Part shown: positions 35,791 through 48,500 of the stretch, piece by piece | Numbering within the stretch: position 1 is the first letter of the stretch | Layout of the letters: the number at the start of each line of letters is the position of its first letter | Made by a program: the position numbers and the translations under genes | Origin: Apteryx mantelli | Lineage: Eukaryota; Chordata; Aves; Apterygiformes; Apterygidae | DNA: 64,000 bases | NCBI RefSeq assembly: GCF_036417845.1 | Contig: NC_089980.1 | Span: 54,372,501-54,436,500 of the forward strand | Direction: 5' to 3' | The notes under the pieces: generated by a model | Database searches by the model: none | Seen by the model: only the letters and a program-made list of their open reading frames with translations | Told to the model about the DNA's origin: nothing

Positions 35791-36131
35791 ATGTGTATAT
35801 GTGAGTCAGTCCCTCCCTCCCTTCTTCCCTCTAAGTAACCATACATATATCTGCCCCCTTTCCAAACTGACTTCTGAAGCTAAGGGTACCGCAGTACCCT
35901 TTTTGTGATGGTGTTCTGGGCACATCTGACCTCCAACAAAATGACAGAGTTTTCTCTGTTTTAGCAGGCTCTATTTTTTATTTTATCAACATTTTATTTT
36001 ATCAACAGAATGCTGACAGTTGGGAAGAGGTTTTCTATGAGGCAAAAAATACAGAGAAGGACAAAAACCTGAGGAGTGCTTGCAGGAACTAAGCCTGGAG
36101 AAAAGATGAAATAGCATATTGTAAGGCCTGA

Positions 36132-39100
36132 AGAGTATAAGAAGGCTAGCAAGCATTTCTGCTAACATGCTCTATTCATTTGCCTTTGCACCCTTGAAAA
36201 GTAGACAAATTACTGTCAATTTTTTGCATTCAGCTGTAAAAAATCCTGTTCTAGTTCTTAGCACTAATAATATTTATCAAAATTATGCTTAGATATCGCA
36301 TGATATATAGAAAAAATTGTGTGCATGAATTTACTGAGTGATATAAAGTCACCTAGATTCAGCTACCTAAAAGTTAGGTATATTGTTTAAGCTAGTGGTC
36401 TAGGTGTCCTCCTAGTCAATGAAGAGAGGTAAGTGCTTCTAGAGGGAAATTCATTTCTCTTGTGTTAGACCTCTGTCTTGAAGCATTATCTTCTGGAGGT
36501 ATCCATTCTTCCCCGAGACTGTTTTATCCTCTGAAAGAATCTCACTCAAAATTAAAACTAGTTATTTACCACTTATTTTTCTAGTTGTTTACTGCTTATT
36601 TAAAATTAATTTAAGGGTATATTATGGGAAAATGAGCCATATTTAAAAATTCCCCTAAATGTTGTGAATCCTAGTTTGTCAGCTGATCCAATACCAAGCA
36701 ATTATGTTAGTTACTCTACTAATTCCCCATGATGTTAATCCCAGTTTTTCAACACAGCTAAGCAAATAGGTGATCTGTTCTGTCTGAGCTCAGCAGAATG
36801 GATTGAAATTCTGAGGTTTTGTCCTGATAAATGTGACACAAAGTGTGTATGAAGGATTTGCTTGGATTTTTATATTCTGGTAAGAAATTCCATTAACTTC
36901 ATGAAGATTATGATTGCTTTAAAAAAGCGCTGTATGTAACTTATAGGGCATGAAGAAGGATTTAATATCTTAAACTGAGTTTAAGCATGAATTAAGGTAC
37001 ACAAATGTAACATTTTCATCACGTAAGCCACTGCTCAGGTGTTGCCTAATCTTGGAGGTGAAATTATTCCATTTTTGTCTTAAAGGTCTCTAAACACCAA
37101 AACTCTGCTTCTAGACATGTCCAAGAACTCTTCTGTCTTAACAGGCTCTGAGCCTATACAGCTTGTTTAAACTTCACAATTAGATCTCATCTTTCCCTCA
37201 TACTCAGCGCTTTTGCAATATGAGGACTCTTTATGAGTCTCCATCTGGGACTCTCTAGATGGAAAGAGCTGAAAATACTAATCATTTTTACAAATCTTTT
37301 ACAAAGCTAAAGCAAGTAGTAGATTCCCCAGTATAGCATTCAGTACAATAAAATACTTGCTAAAATTGGTCTGCCTACACAAACCCAAAGGAACAATCGT
37401 TGTTTTACTAAAATTTTATTTTTAGCCTGCCACTTTTAAAATGCTTTCTTCACCTCAGAATTACTTGCAGGCTAAATGGCTCAGAACAGCTCTTCTGGTA
37501 ATTGCAACCCAACTCCAGATTCTTGGCATTGCTCTGAGGAGAAATGTGCCAACCTGGGAAACAGGGTCTTCTGGTGGCCTGAGGGATAGGTAATGTTGGC
37601 AGGAGGCTAAAGCACTGTCAGGAAGGCATTTGAAAGCTAATGGCATACAAAATAGTGTATATATGTTGGCTAATATAGCACACTATAATTATTCAGGAAA
37701 AAAAAAATCCCCATCGCTAGTGGCTTTCTCTTGCTTGAACCTCAGTTTATAGACTTCCTATAGGAGCTTAATCTCAAGGTGAAGAAGTCTCAATGACATT
37801 ATGAATGACAACCTACATTACATATATATGTGTGTGTGTGTATATATACAGTATAAATGTATATATAATATTTATATATAAGTTTGTGTGTGTGTGTGTG
37901 TAGATAATGTATGTATGTATACCTGTTCTTGCCTAGTTTTCTGCCATCTTGGGAAGAAGAAGGGAACGGGTCTCAGCACATAGTCAGTGTTCACTCTGAG
38001 CTCATACCAGACCAGGGGAAGTCACACAGTTCAGTCTATGTGATATACATGAACACATGCACAGAGTAAATAGGCTGTCAAAGACAAGAACATACTATTC
38101 AAGAACCTTTCCTTTGAATTGGGCAGTTTTTGCACCACTGCAAAGCCATCTCTGGTGAACCACCTTTGAAATCATTTAGCGTACTTCCAGCTGTGTGTTG
38201 TCAGACATTACAGTTCTTCTCTGCTTTATTCTACTTTAGAGGAACTTAAATCTGTACAGCCCCTGAAAGTCTGTTTGCTGCACATGCCCACACTTCTAGA
38301 CAAGAGAGGGCATGAGGACCCTTCCAGGCTGTATATTCAGGGAGAAAAAGCTTGTTCCCTGCCTTAGATACAGAAAATCTCTGCTGCTATAGCATCGCTA
38401 TGCAGAGGGCAAGATAACGATTCAGGTAACTTGCCCCGGGACATACATCTCCCTGGACATCACTCAGTAGTACTTGGCAAGAGATTACTTGTGCTGGAGC
38501 TAACTTGGTAACTTAGTTTCAAGCAGTTTAAGATGTTACTTGGGTGAATGTTTGTGTGGGACCATAGATACGGGATTCATAGCTGCAATTAGGGACCTGG
38601 GAAGTCCTACCTAGCCCCGCATTACTGTTTTAACCAGTTCTGTAATCCTCGATGTGCACAGATAGGAAGAAACCACACTACATTTCTTTATTCATCATTA
38701 TGATATGTTTGCCTCTACCCAGGAGGATTGTGGTATTATTATCTTTAAACTACTTTTTAAAATACTCCTTATGCTATCTCTTTTTATTTTTTCCAGATGG
38801 GTTTCCTCTTGTTGTTGATATAACTGCGTGAACTTATCAGCTGAGAACTTCTATGGTCCCAATGAATCCATTTATTAGTAGAAATGGGTGGAATATTTGG
38901 GCAATGCATTTTTCATTTTATCCAGGTTTAAAAGCTGATGAAATTGACCCACTATAAAAAATGTTCATAGAATTTGATAGAGATGAATCCAAAAGGGTTC
39001 TCTAAACTAAACAGGAGAATTATAGGAGTTACCGTAAACACACAGGGAAATATATCCTTTCCATAGCCTTTGTTTGCTTTTTAAAAATTCAGCCTATTGA

Positions 39101-42100
39101 ATTCTGTAACAAGAACAGAATTTCCTATTAAGTACTCTCAGAAAAATTCTTAAGGACTTTCTTAAGTTAGACAAAACACAGAAAAGTGAAAGACTTTTCA
39201 GCTGTGCTGAGCAGAAACATCTTCTACCAATATCAACTGTGATGGGAGCCCATTTAAATGGCTAGCCCAAGGTTTCAGTCAAGTGATAAGTTACTGAATC
39301 TAGCAGATATGACTCTTTTTTCTGCTCTACTGATAGACAATACTCATTCTTATCTCAGGGATCTGCATTACTTTCCAAAAGATAGAGGCACAGGCCTTCA
39401 GTGTAGCTTCCTGATCCTTTGGTAGGCTGCTGGCATTTTGATTTCGGTATAGCTTTGCCTTTGTTATGCTCTAGCAGTAGCAAAAATAACCTTGCATAGC
39501 TATCGATGTTTTTAAGAGACATTCTTGGGATCCTAAATGTTTAGCTGCAATGTTTTAAAATGGACAACAGAGGGCAAAAATTATGATGGCTTTTCAGAGC
39601 CAGGCTAACAGGGGTGGGGATGCAGAGCCCTGCACATGCCTCTGCCCAGGTGTGAGCTGCACTGTGTTTTGGGTTAGGCTGACAGGGCCATGGGGCTGGT
39701 TTGCATGGGCAGGCATCCCCCAACCTGCTCTCTGGGCTCCTTCCGTACCATCACACTGGAAACTGATCCTCCTCCTCTTAACTAAACTTGAACCAGATGA
39801 TACCTCCCAAAGTGAACAAATGCTTCTTTATTTAGTGCAAGGCTAATCCAGACAAAAAGTTAAAAATACAAAATATAAGAAGTGGGATGATAAATGTAGT
39901 TCCATGGCAAAGAAATCACATGACTGTGAAAAAGCTTTTTAAATGCATCATGATAATCAATCAGACAGCTTTAAATATCCTTACCAGGGACAAAGAAAGA
40001 AGGAGTATATTTTCCATTTAAAGTTTTGTCAAGTGTAGCAATCACAAATTTGTACTATTTTAACTAACTTTACTGAGTATTTAATATACCTTTATTCAAA
40101 TTATTTTTCCTCTGAAACGTAGTTGTGAGCAGACAGCATAGCTACTCATTCTTTTGGTTACTCTGTAAAAAGAACTGTTGGAGAGGCTTTTGGACGTATT
40201 CTCCCATTGTCTTCTACACTGCAATGCAACATGCAGATAGGATTTCCTGTGCCAAAAGAACTGAGAGGACTCTCTTCTGTGCTATTATTATCATCAAGAA
40301 TGACTGATTCTGTTGTAGCAATGGAAAATGTAAAATATCAGCCATGATGATTTTTCAATCTCATATTGCAAGGTATACGTTAGGAAAAAAGTCACGTGAT
40401 TAGCTTATGTAGCATTAAATAATAGAAAATGCAGTGCATTACAAATCCAAAATACCTTAAAAAGGGGCTTTGCTAGGGATGAAACAAGTCAGACTTGTGC
40501 TCTCAGTGGCTGGCAGCTGTCACCCCGTAGCTGGAGTCTGCCATTTGTACAGCCCTTTCAGACAAGAGCTATGAAAGAACATCATGGACGTTGTTTCATC
40601 TCCAGATTTTTTTTGTGACAGTTCCTCACCACAGCCCAAATGAAACCCTTTGAGATCAAAGCATGACAATCTAAAGAAACACTGCCAAATATATGAAAAT
40701 GTTCAATGTATTTTGCACAACTTTGAACATTTGTGGAGCTCAAGGAAGATCTCATGGAAGTCTGTAAATGTTGTTACATGTGATTAACTTCACAGCATGG
40801 GTGCATTGTTATTCCTAGTTTATGGGTAGGGAGATTGGCACACAAAAGATAAGCAATTAGTTCTTGGGAAACAAAAATATTTTGTGCCCCAGAGGGGAGT
40901 AGATCCCAAGCCTCTTGAACAGTAAACCTGTCCATCTCTTATTTTCCATAACACCATTTTGTGGAACTACTGTTTCCAATTTGGATTAGACTGCAAACAA
41001 CAGTTCATGCTTACAAAATAGTGTGTGCTTTATAGTAATAAAATGAGAAGGGAAACTCCTCTCTCACTAGATTTCCTTCTTACAGGTACCTAGTAGCCAA
41101 CCCCAAGCAAACAAATCATAAATTCATGTAATTCATGATCCAAGCTTCAAAAAGGATGAGATTGTCATATGGCTGTGTGATTTCTTTTAAAAGGGTATCT
41201 TTCCCTTTTGATTTCTAGTTTCTGGTTCTGTAGGATACACTTAAAATACATTTTTAGCTTTTCTACACAACTACTGGAATTAGAAGCATCACTACTGTTG
41301 AGAATGAAAGCTGAAATCCCTTTCAGAAAGGAGCTGGGTTTTCTGAGAAATGTTTTTTCTGTGAGGCTAGTCATAAACAGTCAAGAGATGGCCACTTTGC
41401 TCAGTATCATTTTTGCTTCTTTTCATTAGCAGAAAAATATCTTAAAACATCCAAATCTACATGAGCACCATGGAAAGAGAAAGTGAATGGGATTTTTTTG
41501 CAACTCCCAGATCACACACCTGTTAACTTTACTTCCATCTAGGATGCTTGGCACAGGTCTCTGGGTCATGGTCCCCTGGCTGTCCAGGCTGGACACCTCT
41601 CCCTCATATGCTGCCGGCCCCCCAGCCCAGGCAGACACTGCAGTGATGGGGAGGAATGGTGACTGGAAGGAGAATTTCCCTCTGATGTGGCCCCAGATAT
41701 ACATCCCAACTCAGCAGGTCCAAGCCATTCCCAGCATCACTGTTTTGATGTAATTTACATGACTTTAGAGAAGCAACTAGTGCTGCTCCATATTTAAATA
41801 TTGCACCTCATGGTACTTGTGTAACCCTCTCTCTTGCCTAGAGTAGCATGGAGGTAACACCAATTGTAATTCTTGGCCACTGAGCAGCAGTTGTTAAAAT
41901 GAGAGTAGTGAGTGTCCTGCCGAATGCTTAAGACAGGGAGTCCCAAGCTCAGACGAATGTAGCTTGGCTTCCAGATCCTAGCCTGAGCTTTGAGGCTGTT
42001 GAAAAGATTTTTAAAAAGTATAATAATAATAAAAAGGATTTCAAATTTGTTTTGAAATTTTTGACACCTGATACAATATCAAATATCTACAGACAGCTGT

Positions 42101-43406
42101 GTCTGTCTTTCTGCAAGGAAGGGAGCAGTCCCATGGATGGGCTGGGGCAATTTATCAGCTGAAGGCAAAAGATGTGAAGAATCTGTGTGCTTTACACAGC
42201 AATGTTCAATTTTATTCTCATTGCAAGCATGAAAACTAGTGGGGAGGAGACATGTATTTCTGTCTGACTCCAGGTACATCTCCACACATATGAGTGGTGG
42301 GGGAATGGGCAGCTCTGGCAGAAGGTCCCAGCATCAGCACCAGGAGGATCGTGGCGGTGGTTAATGGGCTTGGGGCGACTCTGACACTGCAGAGCTGCCA
42401 TAAGGGGCCAGCAGCCCCTGGGCCTTACTTATTCCCCCCACTTGGGAAATGGCACAGCCACAAGCTGGACGAGAGGAGGATAAGATGGTTACAAAGCCTG
42501 AACAACCTTATGGAGCCAGTAGTCGAAGAGCATGGGGAAAAAGACCAGGGCTTCAGTATCTGACCCGTTTTGGATGTGGGCTGGTATGTATGTGTGTGCT
42601 TTTCTCACAGCATTAGGAATATGAGCAAATGGTCTAAACAGAGGTGAGTTTTACAGACAATGTCTTGCAATACGTAAACACTATTACTCTTTGAAATTTG
42701 GGCAGGCAATTCCAGAGCAGATAATGGGTTCACAGTTTGTGACACTACCCAATTTCCACATACCACAGTATTAAAAAAAAAAAAAATTAATTAAGCCATT
42801 GGCTAAACCAAGGCATGTATCTTTAGGGGGAGTTCTGTGTGGGAGATCTTTGAAGAAAGTGTTTATCACTCCTAGAAACAACAGAATCTGAGGAAATGGC
42901 ACCTAACTATTGGAGATGGCAGGTTATACTGAGAATCTGTTTCCATTAAAGAGAGCTTGGTGATGTAGATGCCCACAGTCTCAAGGAGGAAAGATAGTGC
43001 CCTGCAGAGTGACCCTGAAGCTCCGGGGAAAAAATGTTATTTGCTACAGGGCTTTCCATGGCTATATCATTTTGCATAGAGGCTACAGTTCTCCCACCTC
43101 ACCCAACACTGGGATACTAGCCAGCTGCTAACCCCAGGATGTGAATGCTGCCAACTGTGAGGGGCTCCCGATTTTGTCTGTGGTGGTGTTTGGAAGAAGA
43201 TCTGAGATGCTGCTGGTCTCTGCCTGCTCTGAGCAGATTCCCAGTAGCATGCACAGCATTGCATGGCAGCACTGCTGAGGCTGCAGAGGAAGGCAGAAGG
43301 GCACCTGGTTAAATGAAGAGGTATAAATGTCTGGTTCACTGCACCAAAGGCTTTGGTTCCCAACTCAGCAGCACTTGTGCTGTATAGAGATGCAGGATAG
43401 AGGGGG
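36132..43406. other. AT-rich DNA downstream of the SULT cluster, no gene recognised
   Basis: Introns, exons, RNA genes and known repeats were looked for by eye. Only the microsatellite at 37818-37921 stands out. A GC-richer patch at about 41560-41740 and another near 42290-42560 have open frames under 95 codons without motifs. Confidence 0.5.
37818..37921 (+). repeat. Compound TA/TG/TATG microsatellite
   Basis: Two TG runs set in TATA-rich sequence, ending with ATGTATGTATGT units. It is likely to vary in length between individuals. Confidence 0.95.
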
Positions 43407-43444
43407 CCAGCTAGTTAGTGGTATCCCAGCTGGTTAGTGGTATC
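43407..43444 (+). repeat. Tandem duplication of a 19-base unit
   Basis: Two adjacent copies of CCAGCTRGTTAGTGGTATC differing at one base (A or G at position 7). This is a small, recent-looking tandem duplication in otherwise unremarkable DNA. Confidence 0.9.
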
Positions 43445-45484
43445 CTGCTTTTTGTGAGGCTTCTGCTGATGGGCCAGGTTACGCCACATACAGTGAGAGC
43501 AAAATAGTGAACTGGCACATTGTGAATAAAATTGCAGCTGTTAATTTGTAACCTACCTTATAAATTGAAATAGAGAGATACTCTAAATATCTCAGTTTAC
43601 ATTTTTTAAAGTTTGGATACTCCTTCAGGGGCTCAGTCTTTGAAACCTACTGAACATTATTATAAGCCCTGCATTCAGGGCTTTGTATGTAGCAGATTGG
43701 AAGGCTAGACCTGGGCAATTGTGTTTGAAAATCCTCACTGAGCCAGGAACCCCAAAGATGCTTCTTTGCTTAGCTGAGACCTGGGAACAAGCGGGTGCGT
43801 GACAGAGCTGCCCCTGCCCCAGGCCCCCTTACCCAAGAGCTGCCTGAATAGAGACTTTCATACAAATGTGAGCAGTAGGGGGACCTCCCCCCTCCACAGA
43901 CACTATAAATACTGTGGTGTGATTACATTAACTTTCTTGGCACTGCCATTTGGCATTGCGTAAAAATATTCAAAACTGAGAAGTCAAAATCATAGGCTGG
44001 TCTTTCTATAACGGTATAAGCACTAGGTGTCACTGCAGTCCAAGGGAAAGACATCATCTCTGGGGCTCCAGCAATTAGGCTGACTGCGCTCATTGCCAGG
44101 AGAAAAATAATTTTTCATTTACAGAATGGATTGAGAAAAAACAGTTTTTGATGATGGCAGAGAAATAAAAGATAACCATGCTATAAACAAAAATGAAAAT
44201 ATAAAATGTTATTTGAATAGCATGTCTTATTTGTACTGCAAATAGCGACCTATTCCAGGATCATCTTTTTTAACATATATAGACAGAGCCTCCATCTTGT
44301 TTCAGCTGAGACCTGCATCTCAAGAAGGTTTGTTGGACTGACACTGCTCATTGTTATTTCCTCGACAAGCCGCAATTTTAGATAACTGATATATAAATTT
44401 CACACAATTTAAGAGAAGTGGGGTATGAGGGATTAGGGAGCACCAATATGTAAGCAAAGTAGAAAGCATGCTCAGGCACACATGAATCTATGAAATAACC
44501 ATCCATGCCTCCCCAATACCTCCAGTTTCCTTGTTCATGATTTTTTCTTAAACTTTAACTTAAACTTCTCTGCCTATTCCTTTCCCTGTGCATCCTAAAT
44601 TTCCTTCTTCCCTCTATTTAAGGAAGTTTGGATGTGTTCTCAAATAATTGCAGACATTGTGAGCTGGAAAAATGAGAGTGATAACAAATACAAACTTATA
44701 CACAGAGTCAGTGAATCTCTGTATCCCTTCATGTCTGGATTTCATCATTTGCTGATTTGTAATGCAGTGGAGTAGCATGAATGAGAAACAAAGTTCTGGC
44801 AATGTTTTGAGTTTTTTCTTTCTTTTTTCTCTCTTTTAACAAATGATGGCTTCTGTCAAAATAACCCCCCATAAAACCTTACATAGTTCCCTTGCGAGTT
44901 CCTCCTATGCCAGCTAAGTTCAAATGAAATGTAGTGGTTTTTTATTTACTTTTTCATTTATTAAATATGTCCAGACATCCTCTGGCTACCATTAGAAATT
45001 TGCAAATGAAACAGATGGCTTGTTGATCTGTGTTAGCTCGGCACAGAATCTCTTCCAGGATATACTAGACACGTTCACCACCACGTCCTCAGGCGAGGGC
45101 CTGAGCAAACAGATGAGCCATGAATCCTGCCCAAAAAATCAACAGTCTGGGACACTGACAGACCAAAGGAGGAAATGAAATTCACAGGTAGACAGACCTC
45201 TACTGATGAATTCCTGACACTAATGCTAAGATGTCCCTGGTAACACTCACTGGTAGAAGAATATCCCTGCTGACCACCTGCAAAGAGGGAGAGGGGTCTA
45301 AAGGTAGCTTGGTATCTGCCACGCCTTCTGCCAGCAGTGGGCTCAAAGCTGAATTCTGCATTCATTCACTTGAAGAAGTGCAGAAGTGAAACAGGTGGAT
45401 TGGATACACTCACAGAAGTTACTCAAAAGGAGGCTGAAAGGATTGGGCTGTTCATTTTGCAGTTGCAAGGAAAGGGCCCTGATC
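43445..45484. other. AT-rich DNA, no gene recognised
   Basis: No exon, RNA gene or named repeat seen. A pyrimidine-rich stretch at 44810-44840 and minus-strand frames of 62-96 codons have no supporting features. Confidence 0.5.
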
Positions 45485-45554
45485 CTGCTTTGAGCAGGGC
45501 TGTTGGACTAGAGACCTCCAGAGGTCCCTTCCTACCTCAGCTATGCTATGATCC
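45485..45554 (+). repeat. CR1 LINE 3' end fragment
   Basis: Contains the closing CR1 landmarks in order: GCTTTGAGCAGGGCTGTTGG, ACTAGA, CCTCCAGAGGTCCCTTCC, then TATGCTATGATCC, a mutated version of the usual ATTCTRTGATTC ending. The element may extend to about 45385 upstream, but that part is not clearly recognisable. Confidence 0.8.
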
Positions 45555-48500
45555 AGAAAGTCTTTTCCATTGCTAATTCCTAGGTTCACAGGTTACATTA
45601 CAGAGAAAAGTGAGAGAAACTGTGATTCTGGTTTGCACCTTTGCTGAAAAGAAAATACTGTGAGGTCAAAGAAGTTGTAGTAGGATCAAAGCACTGTAAG
45701 AAAAAAAACGTGGCCTCATAGTGGCCTATGAAATTTGCTCTAGTTTTGTGCTAAAAAAACCTTCATCTATTTTTACCCAGTTACTGTAAGTGCAAAGTTA
45801 TCCTGTTAAGAATGGGTGCTAGCAGGTTAGAGAGCTGCAGATTGATGAATGTAAATGCCCTTAATCAAGCCTGACAAGAAGCAGTTATTTGCCACACGAG
45901 CTCCCAACAGCACTCTGTAGGTGTCCACACCATAACTGAGGTAAGCTGGCATATGACAGGCAATTATTCATAAGCCACACATAACAAGATGTTCGGCATG
46001 CAGCTAATATCAGGTGATGACTTTCCTTGTTGATGCTGTGAAAAATCCATTTAAAGGTGAGCTGAGGTGAACTGGAAAGTTTTGGGTTGTTGGGATTTTT
46101 TTAGAATTTAAGAACTGTGTACATAATTACTAAGAGAGAAGAGCATACAGCTAACATGAATTTAGCTTAAAATAATGTTTTGGAAAATTGATGGTGCTGT
46201 TATATGTCCAGGCCTACATTCAGGGTCCAGTTCCCTGAGTAAACTGAATGCCTCGCAAACAAGCTAGAACAGAACATTTTGGTGAATTCTCCTTCTGACA
46301 TCCATATTATACTCTATGGCTATGCTGCTTCCTTCTAACTCACTGATAGCAAGGTCTACTGTTAGTACTTCAGTCCTCATGCTTTTGGCATGTTTGGTAC
46401 CATCCCATCATTTTTCTTTCCTCTTCTGTTTTCTGTCCCGTACTTCTCTTCCATCAGCTTATTTTCTTTTATCTGGTCACTTTGATCTCTTTTCCATTAG
46501 CTTCATAGGCTTTCCTGATTTTTCTCCTCTCCTTAAATGCAAATTCTACTTCACCTGGGCCAACTCTGTAAATGTTTTAGTCTTGCTGAATCACTCCTTA
46601 ACATCATCCCCACAGACTTCTCTTCAACAATCCTATTTCCACATCACGACTGCCAGAGAAGGAGCTGAGAGGGAAATACAACTGCCACTCCACCTGCCCC
46701 GGATGACATCAACACATGTGATGCTATTCCACCACAGGACTTGCTGTTATTTTGTTTTGATTTTCCTCAACAACTGATACTGGACTAGCACCTTCACAAA
46801 GACCTGTTATTTAATAGCAGCTATGCAAGCTAGAGGGTCTGAGCTAGTAGCTTTAGAAAGGCAGAGGCTTTGATTTGCTTAAAACATAGCCAGCTTGTGA
46901 GTAGGTGTCAAAGGGCCTCTGCTGTGACACAGGCCCAGATGAGCAGAGGACATAAGACAATGATTTCACAAGAGGGCTTGAGCTTTTACAATAAGCTCAG
47001 GAACCAAAAGGCGAATAGCAAAGGTTAAAGAGAGAGCATGTGGAAAAACACTGCCTACTTCTCTTCCAAGATAAGAAGGAAAATATTTCTTTTCTTTCCT
47101 CTAGCTTGGAAGCACTCAACAGAACTATCTCCTTTCTTAATAGGTAGGAGAATCGTATGGTGAATCAAAATATGAAGCTCATGTTTGGCTATAAAAGAGT
47201 AATCCAGATGTCATTCCTGGAAGTATAGTCTCTTTCTAGACCAAAGCTGGTGGTGCCTTGAGCACTGGCCTGCACTATGCCTTTTCAACAAGTGTAACAC
47301 AGCAGGTAAGAGCACAAGACTTATCTAAAGTGCAGTGATACAGACATGTTCCTCTGGTGACTTCTTCTCTGAAAGAAAAAATGATCAGAGCCTATCACGT
47401 CAATTTTACCAAGAGAAAAGATATTGTTGTGAGTACTGTCTGCTTGAGCTAAGATCCAACAGAAATAAAATTGCAAAATTAGCGCATTATTCTCTTGTGT
47501 TTGAGAGCCCAAGGAGCTCCAAAAGCAGCTCCTTATTCTGCAGGCACAAGCACACATAGGTACCATCTTTCCATCAGCTGAGTGTCAGGGTGTTTGGAAA
47601 CAGCTTCTTCCAGACACAGCCCTGTCCCTTTTTCATCAACCAAGCATATTACCAGACCTTTATCTTCCTCTTGCTTATTTTGATCCCTTTTAAGCAATAG
47701 ATAGCAGGTTCTTCTGAGAAGGTTTGATCAAGAGAGGAAGTCCAAATAAGACTCACCTACTGAAAATATGACAGGAAGTATTTAGCTCCCCCCCTCATTA
47801 AGTTCTTAGTCCTACCTAAGAGCTTCCAAGGCTTCATTTGTGGTGCATGCTGCATCATTTAGGCTTTCTTTGCTTTTGGCTATTCAAATTTTGCCTGCTG
47901 CTTTGCTTTATCACAGTGCTTTCTGATGAGTGCTGCGGGGAGAAGTAAGAGTGCATGCCAACCCCATCCCTCCACCACGGCATAAAATGACATTCCTCAT
48001 GTTTATACTAGATTGAAACTACAGTGACAGTACAGTTTGCACATGTGTGTGGGTGCATGTGGCATGGAAAGGTTCTGAAAATCCTCTGTCACTCAGTGTT
48101 GCTGGACCCTTGCTAACAATTCAAGATATAAAGTATTTATTGTTATAAACATCTATCCAGTCCCCAGACAATCCACATAAATATCAAATGTTGCTCAGTG
48201 ACATTTTCCTCTAAATATATTTTTCAAAATTTTTATTCCATAAGTTGCCCATATGCTAAATTCGAGCCTACTTGTGACAGGCTTTTGGCATCATATGGTA
48301 TCATTTCTCTTATCTGGGTTTGATAAACAGGAAAGCATTTCCTGCAACAATTGTTGCACATGTATTTCTGGAATAGGCTTATGGGAGAATATTCACCCAA
48401 TTTGACTTTTCTGTGAGCATTCATGCCAGTGAAATGTGATCATTTCAATGTTTAAGGAAAGACTGAAATGTTGAAGGGAAATAGACAATGGCATAAGCAT

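Larger units (their letters stand above)
19811..36131 (+). pseudogene. SULT6B1 copy 3, unprocessed pseudogene split by a 10 kb GC-rich block and a CR1
   Basis: Remains of exons: 1 at 19811-20000, 2 at about 20839-20984, 3 at 32442-32520, 4 at about 33906-34032, 7 at about 36008-36131. It descends from the same duplication as copy 2. Exon 1 is near-identical in stretches (SSPETLEALKSFE), and intron 1 matches copy 2 at 20127-20420 versus 12950-13250. Damage: a deletion and point changes remove the PAPS loop and the exon 1 donor. The exon 2 acceptor is lost and its donor reads GC. Exon 3 is 79 instead of 90 bases, shifting frame and deleting the catalytic-His region. Exon 4 has lost RNPKD and is shifted. 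Exon 7 carries several stops yet still ends TGTAAGGCCTGA-like. Exons 5 and 6 were not found; a CR1 occupies that interval. No functional protein is possible. Confidence 0.9.

Noticed and set aside
46316..46777. 153-codon hydrophobic frame
   Set aside because: A frame of this length is expected a few times in 28 kb read in six frames. It comes from pyrimidine-rich DNA and shows no signal or domain.
47185..47215. GGCTATAAAAGAG, a good TATA-box match
   Set aside because: No gene or exon follows within several kb that I can support. Such words are common in AT-rich DNA.
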